Shown here piece by piece: positions 8,129 to 16,160 of a stretch of 64,000 nt of DNA. Positions within the stretch are counted from its first letter, which is position 1. The number at the start of each line of letters is the position of its first letter. This DNA comes from CATQHQ01 sp965243805 (lineage in GTDB: Bacteria > Gemmatimonadota > Gemmatimonadetes > Longimicrobiales > Gaopeijiaceae): assembly GCA_965243805.1 (NCBI GenBank), contig OZ251577.1:372001-436000 (forward strand), written 5' to 3'. A program made the position numbers and the translations under genes. Under the pieces are notes generated by a model. That model saw only the letters and a list, made by a program, of their open reading frames with translations, had not been told where the DNA came from and ran no database searches.

Positions 8129-9033
8129 GGCAAACTCGTGTCGGCGCCGGCCCCGAAGTCCAGCTCCGCTCCTCGCTGGCGCAACGCGGCGGCCAGGAAC
8201 TCCCCCGGGTCCTGGGCGCCGTCTTCCGTGGCCGTGACTGCGGCTCGAACGAAGCGGCGCCCGTCGGCGCTCACGACGATCCCCCGAAGGCGCACTCCTC
8301 CTGGGAACGGCAAGCTGGCAACGCCCAAGCCGCGGTCCCGGGGCAGCGTCAGGCCACGCGCTGCCGCCACCTCGGCGCGTACCGCGCGGGTGATCTCCCG
8401 GTTGACCAGCCGTCCCCCGACCTCGATCGTCCCGGCCTCTCCGCGCCGCGCCAAGATGGCCAGGGCGGCCTGGCCCGGCGCTGGCACCCATTCCTCTGGG
8501 GAAAGGACTTCGCCGATCCGCCGCTCGTCGGACGTGCCTGCGATGCGGTTGCGCGACACGATCACGGCCGCCAAGCGACTGTCGTCCAGCCGGGCCAGGT
8601 CGTCGGCAAGCTCGCCGGCCGGGACCGGCTTCAGGTCGGGGCGGCGCGCGGCCAGCAGCCCGGCGGCTCGCACGTCCGCCACCGCCACCGCGCCTCCCGG
8701 TGGAAGTGCAGACAGCGAGGGGAGGTGCTCGCCCTCACGGCCGCCCGCGCGGCCGAGCACCACGTCCCGAGGGTCGCCGCGCTCGGGAACGCCCACGATC
8801 GCGATCCGGTCGTCGAGAGTCTCCCGCACCGCCTCCAAGGGGCAGAGCGCCAAGTCCACGTCTTCCTGCACGAGCACTTGCAGCCACTCGGGAACGCCGT
8901 CCGAACCCGTCTGCGACGATCCGCCGAAGCCCACGGAGCGAACGTCGGCACCCACCCGGGCCCCACCTCGCAGGACCCCTTCCAGTCCCTTCCGCGCCGC
9001 TGGTCCGTAGACGCCGATCTTTAGGCGCGGCAT
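8125..9033 (-). CDS. HemC-fold (hydroxymethylbilane synthase-like) protein lacking catalytic residues
   Basis: The 302-residue protein aligns end to end with porphobilinogen deaminase but has lost the functional positions. Shared scaffold: ERGDPRD (residues 84-90; E. coli EREDPRD), SLSALPPG (107-114), ARRPDL (129-134) and WVPAPGQAAL (182-191). Lost: the AVHSMKD aspartate region reads LALCPLEA (61-68), the GTSSLRR substrate arginines read AVADVRA (117-123), RGN reads AGE, and the GGC cofactor cysteine is missing because the segment reads DRGLGVAS (233-240). It therefore cannot carry dipyrromethane in the known way. The frame is intact and sits in an operon-like run before rfaE2 (GTGA overlap), so it is probably expressed. 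Automated annotation would likely call it hemC. Confidence 0.7.
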   Translation of the reverse strand: MPRLKIGVYGPAARKGLEGVLRGGARVGADVRSVGFGGSSQTGSDGVPEWLQVLVQEDVDLALCPLEAVRETLDDRIAIVGVPERGDPRDVVLGRAGGREGEHLPSLSALPPGGAVAVADVRAAGLLAARRPDLKPVPAGELADDLARLDDSRLAAVIVSRNRIAGTSDERRIGEVLSPEEWVPAPGQAALAILARRGEAGTIEVGGRLVNREITRAVRAEVAAARGLTLPRDRGLGVASLPFPGGVRLRGIVVSADGRRFVRAAVTATEDGAQDPGEFLAAALRQRGAELDFGAGADTSLP

Positions 9034-9046
9034 GGAGTCGCCAGCG

Positions 9047-10750
9047 TCAGAGGAAGTGGAAGAGGAGGAATGCGGCTAGGACGATCGCCACCCACAACAC
9101 CATGCTTCCGGCCGGCCAGGATCGGGCCAGCACGCCCCACGGACCGTGGATGCGGAAGGCGCCGCGGAGGGCGCTGCGCACGCCGCCCGTCACCACCTGA
9201 CGGAACGCCGCGTCCGCCGACGCCACCGCCCCGCCCACCCGTCGCACCAGCCAGGGCGCCGCTCGACGGTAGCTCCAATCGGCGTCCAGGTTCACCGACG
9301 GGATCTCGGCCGGGTATCTCTTCCAAAGATGGAAGGCCGCCACCGCCCCGATGGCGAAGGCCAATAGCTGCAGTTGCGTGAGGACATGTCCCCAGGTGTA
9401 GGGCTGGTAGTCCACCGGGAAGGGCAGCACGTCGTAGAGGAGTCCGGGACGGACGCCGATCAGGATGCACGCCGCCGCCGCCACGCCCATCGCCGCCAGC
9501 ATGTTGCGCGGAGGCTCTCGGGTGCGGATCCCCGAGTCGTGGGCGAAGAAGGCGAAGAAGGGAATCTTGATCCCCGCGTGCTCCACCACCCCTGCGGATG
9601 CGAAGAGCATGGCCGGCCAGATCCACAGGTGACCGTCTTCGATGAGGGCCGACATGATCATCGACTTGGAGACGAAGGCGTTGAAGAGGGGGACGGCGGA
9701 GATCGACGCGGCTCCGACGATGCACAGCGTGGCGGTGATCGGCATCGTCTTGTAGAGACCCCCCAGCTCCGAGGCCTTGGTCTTCCCCGTCATGTGGAGA
9801 ACCGCGCCCATGGACATGAAGAGGAGGCCCTTGAAGAGCACGTCGTTGAAGGCGTGAGCCACGGCGCCGTTCACCGCCAAGGCGCTCCCGACGCCGATGC
9901 CGCAGACCATGAAGCCGATCTGGTTGATCATCGAGTAGCCCAGAGTGCGCCTCAGGTCGTTCTCGATGACGGCGTAGAAGATCGGGAAGCACGCCATCGC
10001 CGCGCCGATGTAGACCAGAGCCTCGGTGCCGGGGAAGCCACGGGCCAGCGCGTAGACCGCCACCTTCGTGGTGAAGGCGCTCAGGAAGACGGTGCCGGTG
10101 GCCGTCCCCTCCGGGTAGGCGTCGATCAGCCAGCTGTGGGCCAGGGGGAAGGCCGCCTTGACGCCGAGAGCCAAGAAGATCAACCAGCCCGCGGGGCCAT
10201 CCAGTCCCACGAAGTCAAAGGAGAGATCACCGGTCTGATGGGCCAGGACCATGGCGCCCGCCAGGAGGGTCACCCCCGAGACCACATGGATCAGCAGGTA
10301 GCGCATGCCGGCTCGCAGAGCGGCGGGGGTGCGGCGGGTCCAGATGAGGAAGACGGAGCTGACGGCCAGCAGCTCCCAGAAGACGAAGAGGGTGATGAAG
10401 TCGCCGGCGAAGACTGCGCCCAGGGCGCTGCCGGCGTAGACCATCCCGGCCGTGTGCTGGACGGTGTCGTGGTCCTTCTTGCCCAGGTGCAGCGAGTAGA
10501 TCACGGCGATGAACGCCGCTAGGTGGAAGAGGTAGCCGAAGAGAAGGCTCAGGCGGTCCGCCCGCACCGGCAGGAGGTCGTATCCGAGGAAGGCGTACGG
10601 CAGTTCGTGTCCGGCCGGCAGGCCCCAAACGTTCAGCGCGCCGACGACGGGCACGAGCAGGAGGAGCGCCTTCCGGGCCGGTCCTCGAACCAGCGGCACC
10701 AGCGCGGCACCGGCGAAGAAGATCAGAAACGGGGGAACGCTACCCAGCAT
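9047..10750 (-). CDS. Mrp/complex I-type proton antiporter subunit D (third copy)
   Basis: A 567-residue polytopic protein of the NADH-quinone oxidoreductase ND2/4/5 and MrpA/MrpD superfamily, with about 14 helices. Superfamily landmarks include FVFWELLAVSSVFLIW (glutamate in TM5), GVKAAFPLAHSWLIDAYPEG (lysine of TM7 and the broken helix) and MINQIGFMVCGIG. The long polar tail (about residues 440-530) is unusual for MrpD and recalls the lateral helix of MrpA/NuoL, so it may play the MrpA-like role that is otherwise missing here. The ATG at 10750 overlaps the preceding small membrane-protein gene by 11 bp; an upstream in-frame Met would lie in a proline-rich repeat. Confidence 0.88.
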   Translation of the reverse strand: MLGSVPPFLIFFAGAALVPLVRGPARKALLLLVPVVGALNVWGLPAGHELPYAFLGYDLLPVRADRLSLLFGYLFHLAAFIAVIYSLHLGKKDHDTVQHTAGMVYAGSALGAVFAGDFITLFVFWELLAVSSVFLIWTRRTPAALRAGMRYLLIHVVSGVTLLAGAMVLAHQTGDLSFDFVGLDGPAGWLIFLALGVKAAFPLAHSWLIDAYPEGTATGTVFLSAFTTKVAVYALARGFPGTEALVYIGAAMACFPIFYAVIENDLRRTLGYSMINQIGFMVCGIGVGSALAVNGAVAHAFNDVLFKGLLFMSMGAVLHMTGKTKASELGGLYKTMPITATLCIVGAASISAVPLFNAFVSKSMIMSALIEDGHLWIWPAMLFASAGVVEHAGIKIPFFAFFAHDSGIRTREPPRNMLAAMGVAAAACILIGVRPGLLYDVLPFPVDYQPYTWGHVLTQLQLLAFAIGAVAAFHLWKRYPAEIPSVNLDADWSYRRAAPWLVRRVGGAVASADAAFRQVVTGGVRSALRGAFRIHGPWGVLARSWPAGSMVLWVAIVLAAFLLFHFL

Positions 10751-11096
10751 GGTCCCCTTCCTCGGCCACGGAGGCACTCGCCAGGGAGGCGTCCGCCCCA
10801 GAGGCGCTGGGCCGGGAGGCGTCCGCCCGAGAGGCACCGGCCTCGTAGTAGTCCTCCGAACGCATGACGAGGCGCCGCAGTCCCTTGGAGATGACGATCA
10901 GGACGGAGATGCCCACGAAGCCCCACAGGGGGTAGAGGACTGGCAGCGCCTCCCACGGGTGCTCTTCGTGACGCCAGTGCAAGATCAGCGCGGGCACGTC
11001 CAGCAGCGCGAGGACGGCGCAGAGGGCAAAGAGTCCCTGGAGGATGCGCTTGGCCCAAGGGGCGGGCACGCTGTTGGGTCGGCCTCGATCCGTCAC
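10740..11096 (-). CDS. Small membrane protein of the Mrp-like operon
   Basis: An unrecognised 118-residue protein with two predicted membrane helices (about residues 17-36 and 51-72), a cytoplasm-like basic segment and a C-terminal tail of repeated (R/G)ADAS units (residues 88-112) encoded by a degenerate 27-30 bp direct repeat. It starts with GTG overlapping the stop of the preceding D subunit (GTGA) and overlaps the next D subunit by 11 bp. Its fixed position between two antiporter subunits suggests a subunit or assembly role, as with small subunits in Mbh/Mbx-type complexes. No known family could be assigned by eye. Confidence 0.75.
   Translation of the reverse strand: MTDRGRPNSVPAPWAKRILQGLFALCAVLALLDVPALILHWRHEEHPWEALPVLYPLWGFVGISVLIVISKGLRRLVMRSEDYYEAGASRADASRPSASGADASLASASVAEEGDHAG
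10770..10850. repeat. Degenerate GGAGGCGTCCGCCC direct repeat
   Basis: GGGAGGCGTCCGCCC appears twice (about 10785-10799 and 10815-10829), with weaker GAGGC copies on each side. It lies inside the 3' end of the small membrane-protein gene, where it encodes the ADAS repeats. The core GGCGTCCGCC reappears at 16698-16707. Confidence 0.6.
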
Positions 11097-12544
11097 GGTC
11101 CGGCGACCATCGTCATGAGGCGATAGAAGGGATCAGGGTAGGCGAAGAGCAGCAGGCACGCCGCCGCGGTCACCACGATGGCGGCCACCGACGGTGCGGG
11201 AGCCTCGTGGACGCCGGGGCGACCCGGCGGGCCCGACCGCTTGTAGAAGAAGCCCTTCATGGGGATCTCCATGAGGTAGGCCAGCGAGAGCAGCGAGCTG
11301 ATCATGAGCACCGCCACCAGTCCCGCTTGCCCCGCATCAAGCGCACCCATGCCCAGGAACCACTTGCTCCACGAGCCCCCGGCGGGGGGAAGTCCGACGA
11401 TCGATAGGGTGCCCACCAGGAACGCCAGGAAGGTGACGGGCATGGTGCGGCCCAGGCCATTCAGCTGGCTGACCTCGGTCTTGTGGGCCGCCACCATGAT
11501 CGCGCCAGCGCAGAAGAAGAGCGTGATCTTGCCGAAGGCGTGCATGGCGATGTGCATTCCCCCGCCTACAATCCCCCAGCTGTTGGCGAGCATCGCGCCC
11601 AGCACCACGTAGGAGAGCTGGCTCACGGTCGAGTAGGCCAAGCGGGCCTTCAGGTTGTCCTTGGTGAACGCCACGAGGGAGCCCAGGATGATCGTCGTGG
11701 CGGCGACCCACATGAGCCACACGGAGGCGCCCGTGCCGGCCACGAAGTCGATCCCGAACACGTATACGGTCACCTTCAGGACTGCGAAGACGCCGGCCTT
11801 CACCACCGCCACGGCGTGAAGCAGAGCACTGACCGGAGTAGGAGCCACCATCGCCGCTGGCAGCCACCTGTGGAAGGGCATCACCGCTGCCTTGCCGATC
11901 CCGAAGACGAAGAGCCCCAGCAGCACTGGGACCGCGCCTGCCGCCAGTCGCCCGTCTAGGATCCCGCCGGGTTGGAAGTCCAGAGTCCCAGCGACGCTGT
12001 AGACCCATACGATCGCCAGCAGCTGGAAGACGATCGACGTGGAGAAGAGGATTCCCAGGTAGACGCGCCCCGCACGCTTGGCGGCTTCGGTCCCGGCGTG
12101 GGTGACCAGGGGGAAGGTGGCGAGGGAGAGGATTTCGTAGAAGACGAAGAGGGTGAAGAGGTTGCCCGCGAAGGCCACTCCCATCACCGAAGCGATGGAG
12201 TAGGCGAAGAAGACGTAGAAGCGGGTCTGGTTCTTCTCGTGGTGACCGCGCATGTAGCCGATGGAGTAGAGCGTCGTCACGATCCAGAGGAACGACGCCA
12301 CCAGCGCGAAGAGGACTCCCAGCGGCTCGGCCTCCAGCACCAGCGGGATGCCGGGGAACGGCTCCGCCATCACCAGCTCCGGGCGGGCGCCGTCGGTCAC
12401 CGCGCTGTGGAGGCGCAGCACGATCCCGAAGAGGATTGCGGCGGCCGCCAAGCTGACCGCTTCCCGCAGGTTCGGTCGGGCCCGGAAGAGGACGATCGCC
12501 ACCGTCGCCAGGGCCGGAACCAGCAGGGCGAGCGCCAAGCTCAT
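11093..12544 (-). CDS. mrpD: Mrp-type cation/proton antiporter subunit D (second copy)
   Basis: A 483-residue membrane protein of the ND2/4/5 antiporter superfamily. Conserved positions include FVFYEILSLATFPLVTHAG (TM5 glutamate), GIGKAAVMPFHRWLPAAMVAPTPVSALLHAVAVVKAG (the TM7-TM8 signature with both lysines) and LAYSTVSQLSYVVLG. This is the most canonical signature region of the three D-type subunits and resembles both MrpD and MbhH. The gene overlaps its neighbours by 4 bp on each side (ATGA upstream, GTGA downstream), so it is translationally coupled within the operon. Confidence 0.92.
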   Translation of the reverse strand: MSLALALLVPALATVAIVLFRARPNLREAVSLAAAAILFGIVLRLHSAVTDGARPELVMAEPFPGIPLVLEAEPLGVLFALVASFLWIVTTLYSIGYMRGHHEKNQTRFYVFFAYSIASVMGVAFAGNLFTLFVFYEILSLATFPLVTHAGTEAAKRAGRVYLGILFSTSIVFQLLAIVWVYSVAGTLDFQPGGILDGRLAAGAVPVLLGLFVFGIGKAAVMPFHRWLPAAMVAPTPVSALLHAVAVVKAGVFAVLKVTVYVFGIDFVAGTGASVWLMWVAATTIILGSLVAFTKDNLKARLAYSTVSQLSYVVLGAMLANSWGIVGGGMHIAMHAFGKITLFFCAGAIMVAAHKTEVSQLNGLGRTMPVTFLAFLVGTLSIVGLPPAGGSWSKWFLGMGALDAGQAGLVAVLMISSLLSLAYLMEIPMKGFFYKRSGPPGRPGVHEAPAPSVAAIVVTAAACLLLFAYPDPFYRLMTMVAGP

Positions 12545-14025
12545 GGGGCGACTCCCATCAAGCTCCGGGCAGCCTGCTCGGCGACCCCGACGGTGCGTCC
12601 GGCGTCAATGCCCAGGTAGATGTTCAGGACCACCAGGGCCCAGGTCGGGGCCAGGAGGCTGACGGGCGCCTCCGTCACCGGTTCGGCGTCGGGAGGCGGC
12701 GGGCGGAAGTAGGCTGTCTCCACGACCCGCCAGACGTAGACCAGCGCCATCACGGAGGTGACCAGCACCAGGGCCGCCACGGGCCACCATCCCCGCTCCA
12801 GAGCGCCTAGGATCAGGTACCACTTGCTGACGAAGCCGACGGTCAGGGGCACGCCCACCAGGCTCAGTCCCCCCGTCACGAAGGCGGCGGTGGTCAGCGG
12901 CATCCGCCGTCCCAGGCCGGCCATGGCGTCGATGTGGACCGACCCGATCCGGTAGACCACGCAGCCCAACGCCATGAAGAGGGCGCCCTTCATGAGGGCG
13001 TGGTTGAAGAGGTGGAGAAGGGTGGCCGTCAGGCCCGTCACGGAGGCGAGGGTGAGACCCAGGATCATGTAGCCGATCTGCGCCACCGAGGAGTAGGCCA
13101 GCAGCCGCTTCACGTCCGCCTGGAAGATCGCCACCAGGGACATGCTTGCGATCGCGGCCAGCGCCAGGAGCAGGAGGAGCCGGTCCAGCGCCATGACGTC
13201 GAAGGAGAAGGCGGGGCCGAAGATCGTCAGGAAGAAGCGGAGCAGCATGTACACCGCCACCTTCGTCGCCGTGGCCGCCATGAAGGCGGTGACCGCAGAC
13301 GGCGCGAAGGTGTAGGCGTTGGGTAGCCACATGTGGAGGGGGAAGAGCGCCAGTTTGAGGCAGAACCCCACCGCCAGAAAGCCGTACGCGACCCTGACCG
13401 TGCGGGCGTCCCAGACCTGGGGGAGGATCGCCGACAGGTCCGCCATGTTCAGGGTGCCCGTGGCCGCGTAGAGGAGGCCGATCCCGATGACGATGAAGGT
13501 GGCGCCGACGGAGCCCATGATCAGGTAGCGGAACGCCGACGTGAGGGCGCGGCGGTCGCGGCCCAGCGAGATCAGGGCGTAGGCCGACAGCGACGAGATC
13601 TCCAAGAAGACGAAGACGTTGAATACGTCGCCGGTGGCCGCGATGCCCAGCAGTCCGGAGAGGCAGAGGAGGTAGGCGGCGTAGAAGAGCGGGATGCGAC
13701 GTTCGTCCACTTCGGCCTCGACGCTGACCCGGGCGAAGAACGCCACGGCCGCGGCGATCGTGGAGACGATCACCAGGACCCAGGCGTTCACCATGTCGAT
13801 GCGGTACTCGATTCCGACGGGAGGCGCCCAGTCGCCGATTGCGTACGAGACCGTTCCCGAACTCGACACCACCGACAGCAGGCGCAGGCTGACAACCAGT
13901 GCCGACACGCTTCCCGCGGCGGCGAATCCCCAGGCGAGCCGCCGGCTTCGCACCAGGGCGCATAGCGGCGCCAGCAGGAGGGGCGCGACGACCTGAAGGA
14001 TCGGGAGGTGGTCGGCGATCTTCAT
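12541..14025 (-). CDS. mrpD: Mrp-type cation/proton antiporter subunit D (first copy)
   Basis: A 494-residue, roughly 14-helix antiporter subunit. Signature segments are NVFVFLEISSLSAYALISLG (TM5 glutamate), FCLKLALFPLHMWLPNAYTFAPSAVTAFMAATATKVAVYML (proton-path lysines and the discontinuous helix) and LLAYSSVAQIGYMILG. It directly follows mrpC with an ATGA overlap, which is the canonical C-D order of Mrp operons, so of the three D-like proteins this is the best positional candidate for MrpD. It acts in the inner membrane as part of the multi-subunit complex. Confidence 0.93.
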   Translation of the reverse strand: MKIADHLPILQVVAPLLLAPLCALVRSRRLAWGFAAAGSVSALVVSLRLLSVVSSSGTVSYAIGDWAPPVGIEYRIDMVNAWVLVIVSTIAAAVAFFARVSVEAEVDERRIPLFYAAYLLCLSGLLGIAATGDVFNVFVFLEISSLSAYALISLGRDRRALTSAFRYLIMGSVGATFIVIGIGLLYAATGTLNMADLSAILPQVWDARTVRVAYGFLAVGFCLKLALFPLHMWLPNAYTFAPSAVTAFMAATATKVAVYMLLRFFLTIFGPAFSFDVMALDRLLLLLALAAIASMSLVAIFQADVKRLLAYSSVAQIGYMILGLTLASVTGLTATLLHLFNHALMKGALFMALGCVVYRIGSVHIDAMAGLGRRMPLTTAAFVTGGLSLVGVPLTVGFVSKWYLILGALERGWWPVAALVLVTSVMALVYVWRVVETAYFRPPPPDAEPVTEAPVSLLAPTWALVVLNIYLGIDAGRTVGVAEQAARSLMGVAP

Positions 14026-14393
14026 CCGTCCATCTCGGCTTCGATCTCGCTGATCTCGTCTTCCTCCACCGTTCCGTACGCCTCCTTGATCCGCACCGCT
14101 AGCGCCAGTCCTACCGACGTGGTAGCGATGCCCACGACGATGGCGGTGAGGATGAGCACATGGGGAAGCGGATTAGAGTAGATCGCCTCCGGGTCGTCCA
14201 CTAGGATCGGAGCCGTGCCTCCGGCAACCTTCCCGAGGCTGATGTAAAGCATGAAGACGGAAGTCTGAAATACATTCAGGCCAACGAGTTTCTTGATCAG
14301 GTTGCCCCGAGATATGAGGATGTAGAAGCCGGTCATCATCAGGACGACGACGATCCAGTAGTTGTAGCTCCCGACGGCTTGCGAGAGGCTCAC
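14022..14393 (-). CDS. mrpC: Mrp antiporter subunit C (NuoK-like)
   Basis: A 123-residue protein with three membrane helices, homologous to MrpC/MnhC and NuoK. The family motifs GLNVFQTSVFMLYISLG and PLPHVLILTAIVVGIATTSVGLALAVRI are clear, including the conserved L-T-A-I-V run of the third helix. I chose the GTG at 14393 because it overlaps the mrpB stop as GTGA and gives the family length; the frame remains open further upstream only as a shadow of mrpB. The C-terminal tail is acidic (EEDEISEIEAEMDG), a common feature of this subunit. Confidence 0.92.
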   Translation of the reverse strand: MSLSQAVGSYNYWIVVVLMMTGFYILISRGNLIKKLVGLNVFQTSVFMLYISLGKVAGGTAPILVDDPEAIYSNPLPHVLILTAIVVGIATTSVGLALAVRIKEAYGTVEEDEISEIEAEMDG

Positions 14394-14851
14394 GAGTCGT
14401 CCTCCTCCGTGCTGGCGGCGTCGGTCGCACGGGTGGCGCCCCTTCTGCCCGCGAACAGGTAGAAGATCGTCGCCATGACGCCGAAGACGGTGATCAGGAC
14501 GCCCGCCTCCACAAGCAGGATGCCGTAGTGCTGGCCGTGTTCCGGGTCGTGGGCCAGGACGCCGTAGCCCAGGTAGTTGCCGCCGAGGAGCATGGTGGCG
14601 ACGCCGGTGCCGCCGTAGAGGAGGACGCCCAGGGCCGCGCACGCCTGCACGAAGCGAGGCGGCAGTACGCGCTGGACCGCTTCCACGCCGTACACAAGGG
14701 TCAGAAGGACGAAGGCGGCGGCGAGGATCACGCCGGCCTGGAAGCCGCCGCCGGGGCTGTAGTCGCCGTGGAAGTGGACGTAGAGGGCGAACGCCACGAT
14801 GAACGGCGCCAGGACCTTGGCGCCCACGCGAAGGATCAGCTCCTCTCTCAT
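14390..14851 (-). CDS. mrpB: Mrp antiporter subunit B
   Basis: A 153-residue membrane protein matching MrpB/MnhB. The signature HGDYSPGGGFQAGVILAAAF is complete (the usual form is HGHNxPGGGFxGG), followed by a third helix with LLYGGTGVATMLLGGNYLGYG and a final helix VLITVFGVMATIFYLFAG. Four helices are expected. The start is an ATG that overlaps the stop of the upstream MbhD/E-type gene as ATGA. Confidence 0.93.
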   Translation of the reverse strand: MREELILRVGAKVLAPFIVAFALYVHFHGDYSPGGGFQAGVILAAAFVLLTLVYGVEAVQRVLPPRFVQACAALGVLLYGGTGVATMLLGGNYLGYGVLAHDPEHGQHYGILLVEAGVLITVFGVMATIFYLFAGRRGATRATDAASTEEDDS

Positions 14852-15444
14852 TCGGGTTTCGTCGCGTGGGGGAGCGCGGCTTCGCCCGGGGGCGCGGCCG
14901 CGTCGGTCCGTCGCCGGGCGCGGCCGGCCAGCAGGAGGAGGACGCCCACAGCGGCGGCGAAGACCACCGTCGTCTCGCCCATGGTGTCGTAGCCCCGGTA
15001 GGACGCCAGCACCGCGGTGACCACGTTGGGCACGCCGATCTCGTGGTAGGTCTCTTCCAGGTAGTGGTCGGCTACGTGGTGGTGGACCGGGTTGTCGCCG
15101 TCGCCGAAGGGAGGCAGGTCCATCGTGCCGTAGATCAGTGCCGCCCCGGTGACCAGCACGACCGCCAGCGGCACGAGCTGCATCCTTCCGGCGCGGGCTC
15201 GCTTCTTCTCGCGGCTCCCTGCCAGCGCCAAGGCGCCCAGGAAGAGGACGGTGGATATTCCCGCGCCCACCGCCGCCTCGGTGAAGGCCACATCCACCGC
15301 GTCCATCACTGTGAAGAGGCCGGCTGAGAGGAGGGAGTAGATCCCCGCCAGCATCACCACGGCGAAGAGGTTGCGCACCATCACCATGCCCAGGGCCGTG
15401 GCCGCCAGCAGTGCCAGCAGGGCGATGTCGGTCGCGGTCTCCAC
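14848..15444 (-). CDS. MrpA C-terminal-like subunit (DUF4040/MbhD plus MbhE domains)
   Basis: This 198-residue protein carries the part that in many bacteria is the C-terminal extension of MrpA. An N-terminal DUF4040 (MbhD-like) domain with three helices contains VVMLAGIYSLLSAGLFTVMDAVDVAFTEAAVGAG, including the conserved DVAxTEA motif. A second domain resembles MbhE, with GVPNVVTAVLASYRGYDTMGETTVVF, the hallmark NxxxxxLxxxRxxDTxGE pattern. No full MrpA is present, so this is a stand-alone version as in archaeal Mbh/Mbx complexes. It starts with GTG, 13 bp after mrpG. Confidence 0.9.
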   Translation of the reverse strand: METATDIALLALLAATALGMVMVRNLFAVVMLAGIYSLLSAGLFTVMDAVDVAFTEAAVGAGISTVLFLGALALAGSREKKRARAGRMQLVPLAVVLVTGAALIYGTMDLPPFGDGDNPVHHHVADHYLEETYHEIGVPNVVTAVLASYRGYDTMGETTVVFAAAVGVLLLLAGRARRRTDAAAPPGEAALPHATKPE

Positions 15445-15457
15445 GAGCGAGCGCTCC

Positions 15458-15868
15458 TTACCGGTGCTTGAGGGAAGCGGGCCGCCGGTCCGCGGGAGGC
15501 GCGGAGGGCGCAGATGGCGCGGAGGGCGCGGGAGGCGCGGAGGGCTGGGCCGGGTCGGGCTGAGTGCCCCTCCCCACCACGGGGCGCAACCCTCCCTGAA
15601 GGGCGGCTCGGGCCAGTGCGTGGGTGGAGACGGGGCTGGTGAACCATAGGAAGCCGAGGATCAGCAGGAGGCGCACCGCGGTGATGCCGTCTCCCTGGAA
15701 GCAGAGCCCGGCCAGGATCAGCCCGGCGCCCATGGTGTCGGTCATCCCCGCTGCGTGCATCCGGGTGAAGACGTCGGGGAACCGGAGGAGCCCGAGCGCG
15801 CCGGTGAGCATGAAGAACGCCCCTGCCAGGACGAGTCCCCAGCTGAGCAGGTGCACCGCCGTGTCCAT
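15458..15868 (-). CDS. mrpG: Mrp antiporter subunit G
   Basis: A 136-residue MrpG/MnhG/PhaG subunit with three helices and the diagnostic LRFPDVFTRMHAAGMTDTMGAGLILAG motif near residues 28-54. The family is usually about 100-120 residues; the extra length is a proline-rich tail in which APS units repeat (about residues 110-125), encoded by a degenerate 9-bp repeat at 15490-15545. The ATG lies 2 bp after the mrpF stop. Confidence 0.93.
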   Translation of the reverse strand: MDTAVHLLSWGLVLAGAFFMLTGALGLLRFPDVFTRMHAAGMTDTMGAGLILAGLCFQGDGITAVRLLLILGFLWFTSPVSTHALARAALQGGLRPVVGRGTQPDPAQPSAPPAPSAPSAPSAPPADRRPASLKHR

Positions 15869-15870
15869 CG

Positions 15871-16158
15871 TCAGGCCCCGGTCCCGCCGTCTGTGCGCTT
15901 CGCCGCGCCCAAGTCCCCGTACTCGATGTACTTCAGGACCGCCACCGTCCCGATGAAGTTGATCAGGGCGTACACCAGAGCCAGGTCCAAGAAGTCCGGA
16001 CGCCCCGACAGGAATCCGAGCACCGCGATCAGCACCACCGTCTTGGTGCCCATGTTGTTCATCGCCAGGACCCGGTCGTAGGCGGTGGGTCCCATCAGGG
16101 CTCGGGCCACGGCCATGGCCATGGCCACCAGCAGTGCGACGGCGGCGACAGCGAACAC
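15871..16158 (-). CDS. mrpF: Mrp antiporter subunit F
   Basis: A 95-residue MrpF/MnhF subunit of three helices. The conserved ARALMGPTAYDRVLAMNNMGTKTV (residues about 16-40) is diagnostic; YDRVLA is nearly invariant in the family. The second signature PDFLDLALVYALINFIGTVAVLKY follows. The frame is open far upstream, but the GTG at 16158, 2 bp after the mrpE stop, gives the normal size and position. Confidence 0.92.
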   Translation of the reverse strand: MFAVAAVALLVAMAMAVARALMGPTAYDRVLAMNNMGTKTVVLIAVLGFLSGRPDFLDLALVYALINFIGTVAVLKYIEYGDLGAAKRTDGGTGA

Positions 16159-16160
16159 TG

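Noticed and set aside
8125..9033. Calling this gene functional hydroxymethylbilane synthase (hemC)
   Set aside because: The cofactor cysteine and substrate-binding residues are missing, so only the fold assignment is supported.
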